Assembly (NCBI RefSeq): GCF_900091455.1
Contig: NZ_LT607412.1
Coordinates: forward strand, 4,898,001-4,962,000
Direction of reading: 5' to 3'
Source: Micromonospora coriariae
Lineage (GTDB): Bacteria; Actinomycetota; Actinomycetes; Mycobacteriales; Micromonosporaceae
DNA: 64,000 nt
A program made the translations under genes and the position numbers. Below, piece by piece: positions 52,032 through 60,715 of this stretch (position 1 is its first letter; each line of letters begins with the position of its first letter). The notes below the pieces were generated by a model. That model worked only from the letters and a program-made list of their open reading frames with translations. It had not been told where the DNA came from and did no database searches.

Positions 52032-53768
52032 CTACTCGCCCGTCCGGCGCAGCTCGTCCGAATAAATGCGCAGCAGACTGCGCACCGCACAGGACACCCC
52101 GCGTCCGAAGGCGCACAGGCTCGCCACGGTCAGCACCTCAAGCAGCGGTTCGTGGGCGGCCAGGGCCGCCTCAGCCTGGGCGGTTTCCCCGATACGCTCG
52201 GCGAGTTCGACGCCACGGCGGGCGCCCACCCGGCAGGGCGTACAGGCCCCGCAGCTCTCCGCGGCCCCGAACGCCCACGCGTGCCGCAGGATCGCGGCGG
52301 CCGGCAGCGCCGAGTCGACCGCGACGAGACTGCCGTGTCCCAACGCGACACCAGCCTCCGCCAGCGGCCGGGACAGCAGCGGAAGATCCAGCTGATCCGG
52401 GGTGAGGAACCCGCCGAGCGGTCCGCCGACCTGCACCGCCCGCAGCGTGTGCGGCTCGCGCAGCCCGCCACCGAGATCCTCGACCAGATGGCGCAGCGGC
52501 ACGCCGTACTCGACCTCGTACACGCCAGGCCGGCGGAAGCGCTGGCTCAGGCAGACCAGCTTGGTGCCCGGCTCGTCCGGATGACCGAGGCGGGCGTACC
52601 CGGCCCCACCGTGCCGGACGATCCAGGGCACGGCCGACAGCGTCTCCACGTTGTTCACGGCGGTCGGCTGCCCTAGGTATCCGTGGCTGGTGGGGTAAGG
52701 GGGGCGGGCCCGCACATCGGCCCGCAGGCCGGCCACGGCGTGCAGCAACGCCGTCTCCTCCCCGGCGACGTACGAGCCGGCGCCCCGCACGACTTCCACG
52801 TCGAAGTCGAAGTCCGAGCCGTGTACCCGCTTGCCCAGGTGGCCGCTCTCCCGCGCCTCGGACACTGCGGCGCGCAACCTCTCGGCGGCCGTCGGGTACT
52901 CCGACCGGATGAGGATCAGACCATGCCGCGCTCCCACCGCGAAGGCCGCCAAGGCCAGGCCCTCCAGGATCCGGTGCGGATCGCCCTCCATCAGCAGCCG
53001 ATCGCAGAACGAGCCCGGATCCCCCTCGTCGCCGTTGGCCACCACATACCTCGGCCCGGGTTCCTGAGCGGTCGCGGACCACTTCTTCGCCACCGGGAAC
53101 CCGGCCCCACCCCGCCCACGCAGACCCGACGCGGCAACCTCAGCCATCACCTGATCGGGTGAACCGGAAGCCACGACGCCCGGCCACACCTCCCAAGGGC
53201 CCTCGTCGCCGACCAACCCGGCCAGCACCACCGGACGATCCACCGCGCTTGCGTGCGGTATCTGCGCGGTCCGCATCTTCAACGGCTCAGCCCAGCCGGG
53301 CCTCGTCCGCCGCTCGGCGGCGCGCGGATCGCCGAACAACCCGCCGAGCTGCTCACCACTACCCGGATGCTCCCCGTCCAGAACCGCGGGCGAGTCGTAG
53401 CAGTACCCGAGACACCGCACCCCCTGCAACGACACCGACCCGTCCGCAGCGCACTCGCCCAGACGAACGCCCAGCGCCCGCTCCAGACGTGCGATGTGCT
53501 GACCCTGCATGCTCACGAAGCACGAGGTCCCCTCGCAAACCAGGACATGACGCTGGCCACGGCGCCCCTCGGCAAAGTCGGCGTAGTAGGACGCCGCCCC
53601 CGTCACGGCCGCCACAGGCCAGCCGAACTCGCCGGCGACCCGCTCCAGGACCTCGGCGTCGACGCGACCGTCCTCCGCCTGCGCCTGCCGAAGCCGATCC
53701 AGCATCCGGGTTCCCGGCCTGCGCAGGCGTTCCTGCAACTCGACGAACGCCTCGCGTGGCTCGCCCAC
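52032..53768 (-). CDS. fdsB: Formate dehydrogenase NAD-reducing subunit (NuoE-NuoF fusion)
   Basis: About 578 aa from GTG 53768 (VGEPREAFVELQERLR); the open frame extends to 53912 but through Arg-rich sequence without a ribosome site. Residues about 20-150 are a NuoE-like thioredoxin-fold [2Fe-2S] domain (CEGTSCFV, GYCYDSPAV). The rest is NuoF-like: GLRGRGGAGFPVAKKW (NADH site), NGDEGDPGSFCDR (FMN), and the [4Fe-4S] motif ESCGACTPCRVG. Electrons from the alpha subunit reach NAD+ here. FdsC/FdsD accessory genes are not visible. Stop and next start abut (TAG-ATG). Confidence 0.88.
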   Translation of the reverse strand: MGEPREAFVELQERLRRPGTRMLDRLRQAQAEDGRVDAEVLERVAGEFGWPVAAVTGAASYYADFAEGRRGQRHVLVCEGTSCFVSMQGQHIARLERALGVRLGECAADGSVSLQGVRCLGYCYDSPAVLDGEHPGSGEQLGGLFGDPRAAERRTRPGWAEPLKMRTAQIPHASAVDRPVVLAGLVGDEGPWEVWPGVVASGSPDQVMAEVAASGLRGRGGAGFPVAKKWSATAQEPGPRYVVANGDEGDPGSFCDRLLMEGDPHRILEGLALAAFAVGARHGLILIRSEYPTAAERLRAAVSEARESGHLGKRVHGSDFDFDVEVVRGAGSYVAGEETALLHAVAGLRADVRARPPYPTSHGYLGQPTAVNNVETLSAVPWIVRHGGAGYARLGHPDEPGTKLVCLSQRFRRPGVYEVEYGVPLRHLVEDLGGGLREPHTLRAVQVGGPLGGFLTPDQLDLPLLSRPLAEAGVALGHGSLVAVDSALPAAAILRHAWAFGAAESCGACTPCRVGARRGVELAERIGETAQAEAALAAHEPLLEVLTVASLCAFGRGVSCAVRSLLRIYSDELRRTGE

Positions 53769-53769
53769 C

Positions 53770-54146
53770 GCACCTACCCCCGTGCAACGCTGGCTCTGCC
53801 AGCAACCATACGTCCGCCTCGCTCCACCTCGCGGCCAAACGTTTGCTTTCTCCAAGGGGCGATGACCTGGTCGCGTGAGTGACCCTGGTGCATCTGGTCT
53901 AGGTGACGTCAACGGGACACCGAGGCGCAGCGGGTACCCGTCATGGCCGATCAGAGGGCTGATGGAGCATATGTCCGCCGATCACGACCAGCTGATGCGA
54001 CGCAGGCACAGCCGCCACGGACCGCGACGAGCCAGAGGATCTTGACGTACACGGTCAAGCATCACCCGATTTCAACGTCTGACTTCTGGCCCGCATGTGA
54101 ATCCGGCTGATCACGGGGGTAAACCCGATGTTGCACGCATCGACGA
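53770..54146. other. Gap with no supported gene
   Basis: It contains the region upstream of the formate dehydrogenase operon; no promoter or ORF stands out. Confidence 0.5.
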
Positions 54147-54965
54147 TCAGCAGGACCCAACCGACACCGGCATGTCCACCCAGCGCTCGTTGTAGGCGTC
54201 CATGAAGGTGCGGATCGCGTCGATCAGGTCTGGGACGCGTGTGAAGGTGCCGCGGCGGATGATCTGCCGGGTGATGATGCTGGCCTCGACATCGGTGCCG
54301 ATGGCCACGACCACGCGGCAGAACTCGGATACGCCGAGTAGCCGCAGCGCCTCGATGTCCGTGGCGTCGGCGGTCGCGACGTGCGGCAGCCGCCCGGCAA
54401 AGCTCTGGACCACCTTCAGGCGGTGGTCAACGGCGAGAACCTCGGTGCCCTGCTGGTGGAGTTCCAGGGCGAGCGCGCCACCGAAGCGGCCGAGCCCGAC
54501 CACCGCAACCATCTCTTCTTCGGCGTCAGCCAACGATCGTCCCTCCTCGGGAAGTTCGAACCGGCGAGTACGCTCGCGCAGCGCAAGCGCGGAGGCGAGG
54601 GTCAACGGCCCGGTCCGGCCCAGGAACATCAGCCCGACGAGGAGTAGGGCGCCGCCCGGTGGCAGGTCCGCGGTGATGCCGGTGGACAGGCCCACGGTGC
54701 CGAAGGCGGAGACCGCCTCGAACACTACCCGGTCAAAGCTGTGCGAGGTCAGGGCTAGCAGGAGGAACGTGGAGATCTTCACCGCTCCGATACCCAGCAC
54801 TGCGACGGTGAGCGCCTGGCGTTGGTTGGTCTCGGGAACCCGTCGGCGTCCGACGTTGACCTTGGTCTCGCCGCGCATCTCGGACCAGATGACGAACGCG
54901 AGCAGCCCGAACGTGGTCACCTTGATGTCGTCGGCGGTGCCGGCGCTGCCATCGAGAAACGCTGG
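54147..54965 (-). pseudogene. Chimaera: TrkH C-terminus, TrkA N-terminus, IS630 transposase tail
   Basis: One reverse frame. From 54965: the potassium-channel end of TrkH (filter GSAGTADDIKVTTFGLLAFV, then SAFGTVGLSTGITADLPPGG) to FELPEE. From about 54540: the TrkA RCK start (MVAVVGLGRFGGALALELHQ, NAD-binding). From about 54280: IIRRGTFTRVPDLIDAIRTF, the C-terminal end of an IS630 transposase. TrkH and TrkA are normally separate adjacent genes; adding one base at the FELPEE junction restores a TrkH stop. Both potassium-uptake genes are truncated, so the product should not work. Confidence 0.75.
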
Positions 54966-55497
54966 TCGACCCGTTCCGCCGCCGCCTGGCCGAAAGCCCC
55001 AGCGTGGCGGTGATCCGCCTACTGAGCGAGGTCCGCGAACAGGGCTACACCGGCAGCGCCAACCTGCTCGTGCGTCACCTCAACCAGGGCCGCGCCCACG
55101 CCGAACGGACTCCGCCGTCACCCCGCCGGCGGGTCGCCTGGCTCATGACCCCACCGGACAACCTGCCTGCTCACCGCAGTCACCTCGACGACCTGCTCGC
55201 CGCATGCCCGCACCTGACCATCCTGGCCCGACGAGTGCGCGAGCTCGCCATCCTGCTCACCAGCCGCCGCGGTCAGGGCCTCAACGCCTGGATGTCCGCC
55301 GTCGACGCCGACGACCTGCCCTGCACGGCTTCGTCCACGGCCTGCGCATGGACCTGCCCGCCGTCGCCGCCGGCCTGACGCTGCCCTACAGCAACGGCCT
55401 GATCGAAGGCGCCAACACCAAGGTCAAGCTCCTGAAACGGCAAATGTGCGGCCGAGCCGGATCCGCCCTACTCCGGCAACGAATCCTGCTCGCGTAG
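54966..55497 (+). pseudogene. ISL3-family transposase, C-terminal half
   Basis: Reads VIRLLSEVREQGYTGSANLL, LRRRVAWLM-type sequence (PSPRRRVAWLMTPP), then after a frame break near 55330 LPYSNGLIEGANTKVKLLKR (catalytic Glu region) and QMCGRAG. N-terminal zinc finger and first Asp are missing. It cuts the TrkH gene. Confidence 0.8.
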
Positions 55498-55697
55498 GTC
55501 ACTCACAGCGACCACCGTTTCTCCGCCAGAGCCGAAGACTTGGTCCTTGGGGGGCGTGGACCCGGCCGATGGTCGGGGCGAATCCGGCCGGGAGCCGGGC
55601 GGTGATGGAGTAGGCCATCAGGGTCGCCTGTGAGCGTGCCGGCAGAGTCTGGGCGACGTGGGCGGTCGGCCGATCCGGTACGGCAGGTGGCAGGTTG

Positions 55698-55713
55698 ATA
55701 CCCCGGGGGGTAT
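55698..55713. promoter_or_regulatory. CsoR/CstR-type operator upstream of cstR
   Basis: ATACCCCGGGGGGTAT, a G/C-tract inverted repeat of the type bound by CsoR/CstR family repressors, 24 bp before the regulator start. Suggests autoregulation. Confidence 0.75.
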
Positions 55714-55737
55714 GGTCGTGAAACAGGAGGTGGCGAG

Positions 55738-56007
55738 ATGAAACTTCGACCCGAGATGACCGGCGAGGCGCTGACCCGGCTCAAGCGGGCCCGTGGGCAG
55801 CTGAACGCGGTGATCGAGATGATGGAGGAAGGTCGGGACTGCCGGGAGGCGCTGACGCAGCTCGCCGCCGTGTCGAAGGCGATCGACCGGGCCGGCTACA
55901 AGATCATCGCGTCCGGCATGCGGCACTGCAACGTCGCCCGCGAGCGCGGCGAGCAGCCCGAGATGACCGAAGAGGAACTGGAGAAGCTGTTCCTGGCCCT
56001 GGCGTGA
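55738..56007 (+). CDS. cstR: CstR-like persulfide-sensing repressor (CsoR family)
   Basis: 89 aa, ATG 55738 with AGGAGG upstream. All-helical DUF156 fold. The Cys pair Cys35 (EEGRDC) and Cys64 (GMRHC) has the CsoR/CstR spacing of 29. The His that completes the copper site of CsoR would be at residue 60, which is Gly here. The Cys-only site indicates a persulfide sensor rather than a copper sensor, fitting the sulfur genes that follow. Operators lie on both sides of the gene. Confidence 0.85.
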   Translation: MKLRPEMTGEALTRLKRARGQLNAVIEMMEEGRDCREALTQLAAVSKAIDRAGYKIIASGMRHCNVARERGEQPEMTEEELEKLFLALA

Positions 56008-56106
56008 CCCGCCATGACTGAAGAAGCGCAAGCCCACGCTGCGTGTCCGTGACGTGGGCGGGTAGGCGCCTGTCGAATTCGACCAAGGGTAAACGCTGTT
56101 CCTTGC

Positions 56107-56122
56107 ATACCCCCCCGGGTAT
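56107..56122. promoter_or_regulatory. Second CsoR/CstR-type operator
   Basis: ATACCCCCCCGGGTAT, about 28 bp before the persulfide dioxygenase start; very similar to the site before cstR. Implies separate sulfide-induced transcription of the downstream genes. Confidence 0.75.
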
Positions 56123-56149
56123 ATGGGTTTTCGGAGAAGGAGTGGGTAA

Positions 56150-57550
56150 ATGGCAGTGCAGGTGTCCGTCATCGCGACGTCGTCGTTGGGTGACCGCAGC
56201 TACCTGGCCACCGATGGCCAGGTGGCCGTGGTGGTCGATCCGCAGCGTGACGTCGACCGGGTGCTGGCCCTGGCCGGCGAGCTCGGGGTGCGCGTCACGC
56301 ACGTGGTGGAGACGCACATCCACAACGATTACGTCTCCGGCGGGCTGCAACTGGCCCGACTGACCGGCGCCGAGTACCTGGTCTCCGCCGACGACGAAGT
56401 GGGCTTCGACCGGATGCCGGTGGCCGACGTTGACGCGGTCGTTGTGTCGGAAGAGCTGCGGATCCGGGTTGTCGCCACGCCCGGACACACCTTCCACCAC
56501 CTGTCGTACGTCCTCGACGAGGCCAGCGACGGCGGCTGGTCCGAGGTGGGAGTGTTCACCGGCGGGTCGCTGCTGTTCGGCACCACCGGGCGTACCGACC
56601 TGCTCGGCCAACAGCACGCCCACGAACTGGCCCACCACCAGCACGCCTCGGCCCGCCGGCTGGCAGACCTGCTGCCCGACGGCGCACAGGTCTGGCCCAC
56701 CCACGGCTTCGGCAGCTTCTGCTCGGCCAGCCAGGCCGACGCCCCCGAGTCGACCATCGGCCGGGAGAAGCAGGCCAACCAGGTGCTCCGCCTCGCCGCG
56801 GACGACTTCGTCACCGAGACCCTCGCCGGCCTCGACGCCCACCCGGCGTACTACGCCCACATGGGAGTCGCCAACGCCGCCGGCCCGGCGCCGGTCGACC
56901 TGAGCCCGGTGGCCCGCGCCGACGCCGGGCAGCTGCGGGACCGCATTGCCGCGGGGGAGTGGGTGGTCGACCTGCGCCACCGCAAGGCGTACGCCGCCTC
57001 ACACCTGGCCGGCACCGTCAGCCTCGGCCTGGACGGGCCAATGTCGACCTGGCTCGGATGGCTGATCGACTGGGGAGTTCCGATCACCCTGCTCGCCGAG
57101 ACCCCGCAGCAGGTCGCCGACGCCCAGCGGGAACTCGTCCGCATCGGCATCGACCGGCCCGCCGCCCGGGCCACCGGAACCCCCGACCAGTGGGCGACCG
57201 ACCACGCTGACCTGCGCGAGCTGACCGTCGCCGACTTCCCGGCGCTGGCCGCCGCCCAAGCCGGGAACGCCCCCGCCGGGCTGCCCGCCCCGCAGGTCAT
57301 CCTGGACGTGCGGATGACCAACGAGTGGCGCGCCGGCCACATCGACGGCGCCGTGCACATCCCGCTGCCTGATCTGCCCCAGCGGCTGGCTGACGTGCCC
57401 CCCGGCACGGTGTGGGTGCACTGCGGCTCCGGCTACCGCGCCGCAGCCGCCGCGTCGCTGCTGGCCAACGCCGGGCGTGAGGTCGTGGCCATCGACGACA
57501 TGTTCGGGCAGGCCGAGCAGTCCGGCGTGACCATGGCCCCCACCGTCTGA
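56150..57550 (+). CDS. Persulfide dioxygenase-rhodanese fusion (CstB/Blh-like)
   Basis: 466 aa. Residues 1-245 are an ETHE1-like metallo-beta-lactamase: THIHNDYVSG (metal His and Asp), TPGHTFHHLSY and the final WPTHGFGSFC. Two rhodanese domains follow. The first (VVDLRHRKAYAASHLAGTV) has no active-site Cys. The second has Cys in VWVHCGSGYRAAAAASLL. It should oxidise glutathione-, mycothiol- or CoA-type persulfide to sulfite and transfer sulfane sulfur. It lies in an operon with CstR and a sulfite-type exporter. Confidence 0.88.
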   Translation: MAVQVSVIATSSLGDRSYLATDGQVAVVVDPQRDVDRVLALAGELGVRVTHVVETHIHNDYVSGGLQLARLTGAEYLVSADDEVGFDRMPVADVDAVVVSEELRIRVVATPGHTFHHLSYVLDEASDGGWSEVGVFTGGSLLFGTTGRTDLLGQQHAHELAHHQHASARRLADLLPDGAQVWPTHGFGSFCSASQADAPESTIGREKQANQVLRLAADDFVTETLAGLDAHPAYYAHMGVANAAGPAPVDLSPVARADAGQLRDRIAAGEWVVDLRHRKAYAASHLAGTVSLGLDGPMSTWLGWLIDWGVPITLLAETPQQVADAQRELVRIGIDRPAARATGTPDQWATDHADLRELTVADFPALAAAQAGNAPAGLPAPQVILDVRMTNEWRAGHIDGAVHIPLPDLPQRLADVPPGTVWVHCGSGYRAAAAASLLANAGREVVAIDDMFGQAEQSGVTMAPTV

Positions 57551-57679
57551 CGACCCGCCGTCCCCGGGGCCACCCCAGGGACGGCTTCCTCTTCCGACGA
57601 ATGGCGACCGGCCGTGACCTGGCCGGCCGGCACACCGTGTTGCCCGTTTCCGTGCGACCCCACCTGAACGAGGAGAGAC

Positions 57680-58282
57680 ATGAGCACTTCCCCGACGACC
57701 CCCGCCACCCTCGACGCGGCGGCCCTGTGCGAGCTGATCGACTCCGGCCGTGCACCCCGGGTACTGGACGTCCGCACCCCGGCCGAGTTCGAGACCGCCC
57801 ACATCCCCGGCTCCTACAACGTGCCTCTAGACATGCTCAAAGAGCACCGCGCCGAGTTGCGAAACCACCTGGACGAGGACGTGGTGCTGGTCTGCCGCTC
57901 CGGCGCCCGCGCCACCCAGGCCGAGCAGGCCCTCGCCCAGACCGGCCTACCGAACCTGAAGGTCCTCGACGGCGGCATCCTCGCCTGGCAGGCGGCCAAC
58001 GCCCCGGTCAACCAGGGCAAGCCGCGCTGGGACCTCGAACGGCAGGTCCGTCTCGTCGCCGGCTCGATCGTGCTGGTCAGCGTCCTCGCCTCGGTCGCTG
58101 TGCCCGGCGCCAAATGGGTCGCCGGGTTCATCGGCGCCGGCCTGACTTTCGCCGCGGTCACCAACACCTGCGCCATGGGCATGCTGCTGGGCACGTTGCC
58201 CTACAACCGGGGCGCCAGCTGCGACCTGGACACCATCGTCGGGCAGCTGCGCGACGGCACACCGACGGCGGGCCGGTCGTGA
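57680..58282 (+). CDS. Rhodanese-DUF2892 membrane protein
   Basis: 200 aa, ATG 57680 behind GAGGAGAGAC. Residues 1-110 are a rhodanese domain with active-site Cys in VVLVCRSGARATQAEQAL. Residues 125-185 form the YgaP-like DUF2892 membrane hairpin (LVAGSIVLVSVLASVAVPGA, TFAAVTNTCAMGMLLGTLPY). It tethers sulfur transfer to the membrane, next to the exporter gene, which overlaps its stop (GTGA). Confidence 0.88.
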   Translation: MSTSPTTPATLDAAALCELIDSGRAPRVLDVRTPAEFETAHIPGSYNVPLDMLKEHRAELRNHLDEDVVLVCRSGARATQAEQALAQTGLPNLKVLDGGILAWQAANAPVNQGKPRWDLERQVRLVAGSIVLVSVLASVAVPGAKWVAGFIGAGLTFAAVTNTCAMGMLLGTLPYNRGASCDLDTIVGQLRDGTPTAGRS

Positions 58283-59169
58283 CCGGCCTGGTCCTGACCG
58301 TCGCCGGGGCGGTACTGATCGGCGTCAGCCTCGGCCTGCTCGGCGGCGGCGGCTCGATCCTCGCCGTCCCGCTGCTGGTCTACGTCGCCGACCTGCCGGC
58401 CAAGGAGGCCATCGCCACCTCGCTGCTGGTCGTCGGCGCCACCAGCGCGGTCGCCGTCCTCCCGCACGCCCGCGCCCACCGGGTCCGCTGGCGTACCGGA
58501 CTGATCTTCGGCGTCGCCGGGATGGCGGGCGCCTATGCCGGCGGCCGGCTGGCCGAGCTCGTCCCGGCCAGCGTCCTGCTGACGGCCTTCGCGCTGATGA
58601 TGCTCGCCACCGCAGTCGCGATGATCCGCGGCCGGCGCAGCGGCGAGGTCAAGCCGGTGCCGCACGAACTGCCGGTGCTGAAGGTCATCCTCGAAGGCGT
58701 GGTGGTCGGCATGGTCACCGGGCTGGTCGGCGCCGGCGGCGGCTTCCTCGTCGTCCCCGCGCTCGCGCTGCTCGGTGGGCTGCCGATGCCGGTCGCGGTC
58801 GGCACCTCGCTGGTCGTCATCGCGATGAAGTCCTTCGCCGGGCTCGCCGGTTACCTGTCCATCGTCAGCATCAACTGGGAACTGGCCGCCGCCGTCACGG
58901 CTGCCGCGGTCGGCGGCAGCCTGCTCGGCGGCCGGCTGGTCGGCCGGATCCCGGAGGACGTCCTCCGCAAGGCGTTCGGCTGGTTCGTCGTGGTCATGGG
59001 CGTGTTCGTCCTCGTCCAGCAGGCGCCCGCCGGCCTGCGCAGCAACCCGCTGCTGTGGGCGCTCGCCGGGTTGGCCGCCGCCGCGGTGGTGGCCACGATG
59101 CTCATCCGGCGCGGTAAGCGGGCCGGACGGCACGCCGAGCGGGGCGTCCTGGTCACCGGCCGGCGGTGA
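58279..59169 (+). CDS. TauE/SafE-family sulfite/organosulfur exporter
   Basis: 296 aa from GTG 58279. Eight hydrophobic helices in two repeats, each starting with the family's glycine-rich turn (GLLGGGGSILAVPLLVY, GLVGAGGGFLVVPALALLGG). Probably exports the sulfite or thiosulfate made by the persulfide dioxygenase/rhodanese pair. It closes the cst-like operon. Confidence 0.87.
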   Translation: MTGLVLTVAGAVLIGVSLGLLGGGGSILAVPLLVYVADLPAKEAIATSLLVVGATSAVAVLPHARAHRVRWRTGLIFGVAGMAGAYAGGRLAELVPASVLLTAFALMMLATAVAMIRGRRSGEVKPVPHELPVLKVILEGVVVGMVTGLVGAGGGFLVVPALALLGGLPMPVAVGTSLVVIAMKSFAGLAGYLSIVSINWELAAAVTAAAVGGSLLGGRLVGRIPEDVLRKAFGWFVVVMGVFVLVQQAPAGLRSNPLLWALAGLAAAAVVATMLIRRGKRAGRHAERGVLVTGRR

Positions 59170-59223
59170 GACCGGCACGGACGTGATATGCGGGGGTGCG
59201 CGAGCGCCGGGCACCCCCGCACG

Positions 59224-59440
59224 TCATCTCCGGCGGCCCGGCCGTACGACCGGTGAGTCGCCCTGTTCCGGGTGGTTTCGCCGCCGCCACCGGACCGCGA
59301 GGACTGTGAGCGCGATCGCCGCGACGGCCAGTAGCACCACCGCGTGGGCACCGGCATCCGCCCCGACGCGCACTTCGAGTGGTCCGAGGGCAATCCCATC
59401 GCGCATCTGCGGCGCTACCTCGGCCTCGGCTGGGGCGACG
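59224..59440 (-). pseudogene. Possible membrane-protein tail
   Basis: The reverse frame reads APQMRDGIALGPLEVRVGAD, then one hydrophobic helix (VVLLAVAAIALTVLAV) and RWRRR before a stop: the look of a secreted or anchored protein's C-terminus. No start; it is joined to ATPase sequence. The family is not recognised. Confidence 0.35.
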
Positions 59441-60040
59441 GTCGGCGAGTGGCGTGTCCGGCGGCACCGGCTCGACCGTCTTGACGACGGCCTCGCTCTC
59501 GCCGGTGAGGGCAGCCTCCTCGACGGTGAGGTCTTCGGCCTCCAGGACGCGTATGTCGGCCGGCACCCGGTCACCTGCCTAGACCGATACGAGGTCGCCT
59601 GGCACCAGCTCCACCGCGTCGATCTCCTCACGGCGGTCCTGGCGCTCCACGTCAGCTCTGGCCGCGGTGAGATGGCGAAGCGCCTCCATCGAACGCAGTG
59701 CCCGCAGCTCAGTGACAAAGCCGACGAGGGTGTTGACGATGATGACCACCGCGACGGCAGCGGCCTCCAACGTCTCACCGATGAGAAGACCCGCCACGAC
59801 CGCGGTGGCGAGAAGCACGATCACCACGCTGCAGACCTGATCGAGCAGAATTCGCCAGCTCGATCTCTGCGTGGGCATGGCCGGCGCGTTGCGCCCTACC
59901 ACAGACCGTCGCCGAATGACCTCATCCGAGGCGAGGCCACGCTCCGGGTCGACGTCAAGGCCGGCCAGCACCTCGGCGCCGGCGAGGCCGTGCGGAGCCT
60001 CCACGCGCCACCGCCGCGCCCGTGGCTCGCGATGCCGCAT
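59441..60040 (-). pseudogene. P-type cation ATPase, N-terminal part with amber codon
   Basis: ATG 60040. Cation-ATPase N-domain (EAPHGLAGAEVLAGLDVDPE), helices IVLLATAVVAGLLIGETLEA and VVIIVNTLVGFVTELRA, then the actuator ELVPGDLVSV, an in-frame TAG at 59579-59581, and AGDRVPADIRVLEAEDLTVE plus ALTGESEAVVKT. The conserved residue lost is most simply a Gln (CAG to TAG). The phosphorylation DKTGT and nucleotide domains are missing, since homology ends near 59440. Dead gene. Confidence 0.85.
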
Positions 60041-60715
60041 GTCGGACGCTGAGGTGTTGCCCGGTTCATGTGCGGAGGCGCTCACCCGGGCAGTTCTACG
60101 ACTTTCACGACAGCTACCACCGATGGTGCCGATCCGGTTGCCCCGCTGTTTGTTACGGGCATCGAGCACGGGTCGCGGCCAGCTGCCGCACGAGTTCCCG
60201 CCATCCATGGGCTCCGTCCTGCCGGCGGAACTCGTATGACCCGAGTTCCGCGCGGCGTCGGTGCCGGCGGAAGGCCAGGCGAGACGGCCTTGACGTACAC
60301 AAGAAACTCGAGCGGCTGTCCGGGCTCGTGCCCGACGGGTAGCGCATCGCGCTTCCCGTATCCTGGTGAACGCCGCGCCATGGGTTCATGCTGCCGCACC
60401 ACCCACCACGAGGCGGGCTTTTCTGCCACGGGCTCACCCTAGGTCGGTGAGGGCCGACCTCCCTGGTGTGCTTGCCGCTGATCGTCCTCTCGGAGCCGCC
60501 CTTAGACGGTTGCGGTTGTCACGCGGTTCCTACGACGGTAGGGAAGATCACCAGTGGCGGCCTCCTCCTATGCCGGTAGATCTTTTCCGCACCCACCGTG
60601 AACAGGCCCATCATGGAAGGCCTCATTGTCGAGCGCGGATACCTGGCCTGAAGCGGACGAGGCGAGTCGGACGCGGGGCCCGGTTGGCTCATCCGTCGCC
60701 AACCAATGCCCAGCC
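60041..60715. other. Gap with at most one weak ORF
   Basis: The reverse frame from 60429 (MAEKPASWWVVRQHEPMARR then GQPLEFLVYVKAVSPGLP) looks protein-like but changes frame; another frame gives SYEFRRQDGAHGWRELVRQL. It may be a broken hypothetical gene. 60430-60715 holds nothing I can support. Confidence 0.35.

Noticed and set aside
55698..56122. Copper-responsive CsoR system
   Set aside because: The regulator lacks the copper-ligand His (Gly60) and is followed by sulfur genes, not a copper ATPase or chaperone.
59574..59586. Recoded stop (selenocysteine- or pyrrolysine-like) in the P-type ATPase
   Set aside because: TAG replaces an ordinary residue in the actuator domain and the gene is truncated further on, so simple decay explains it.
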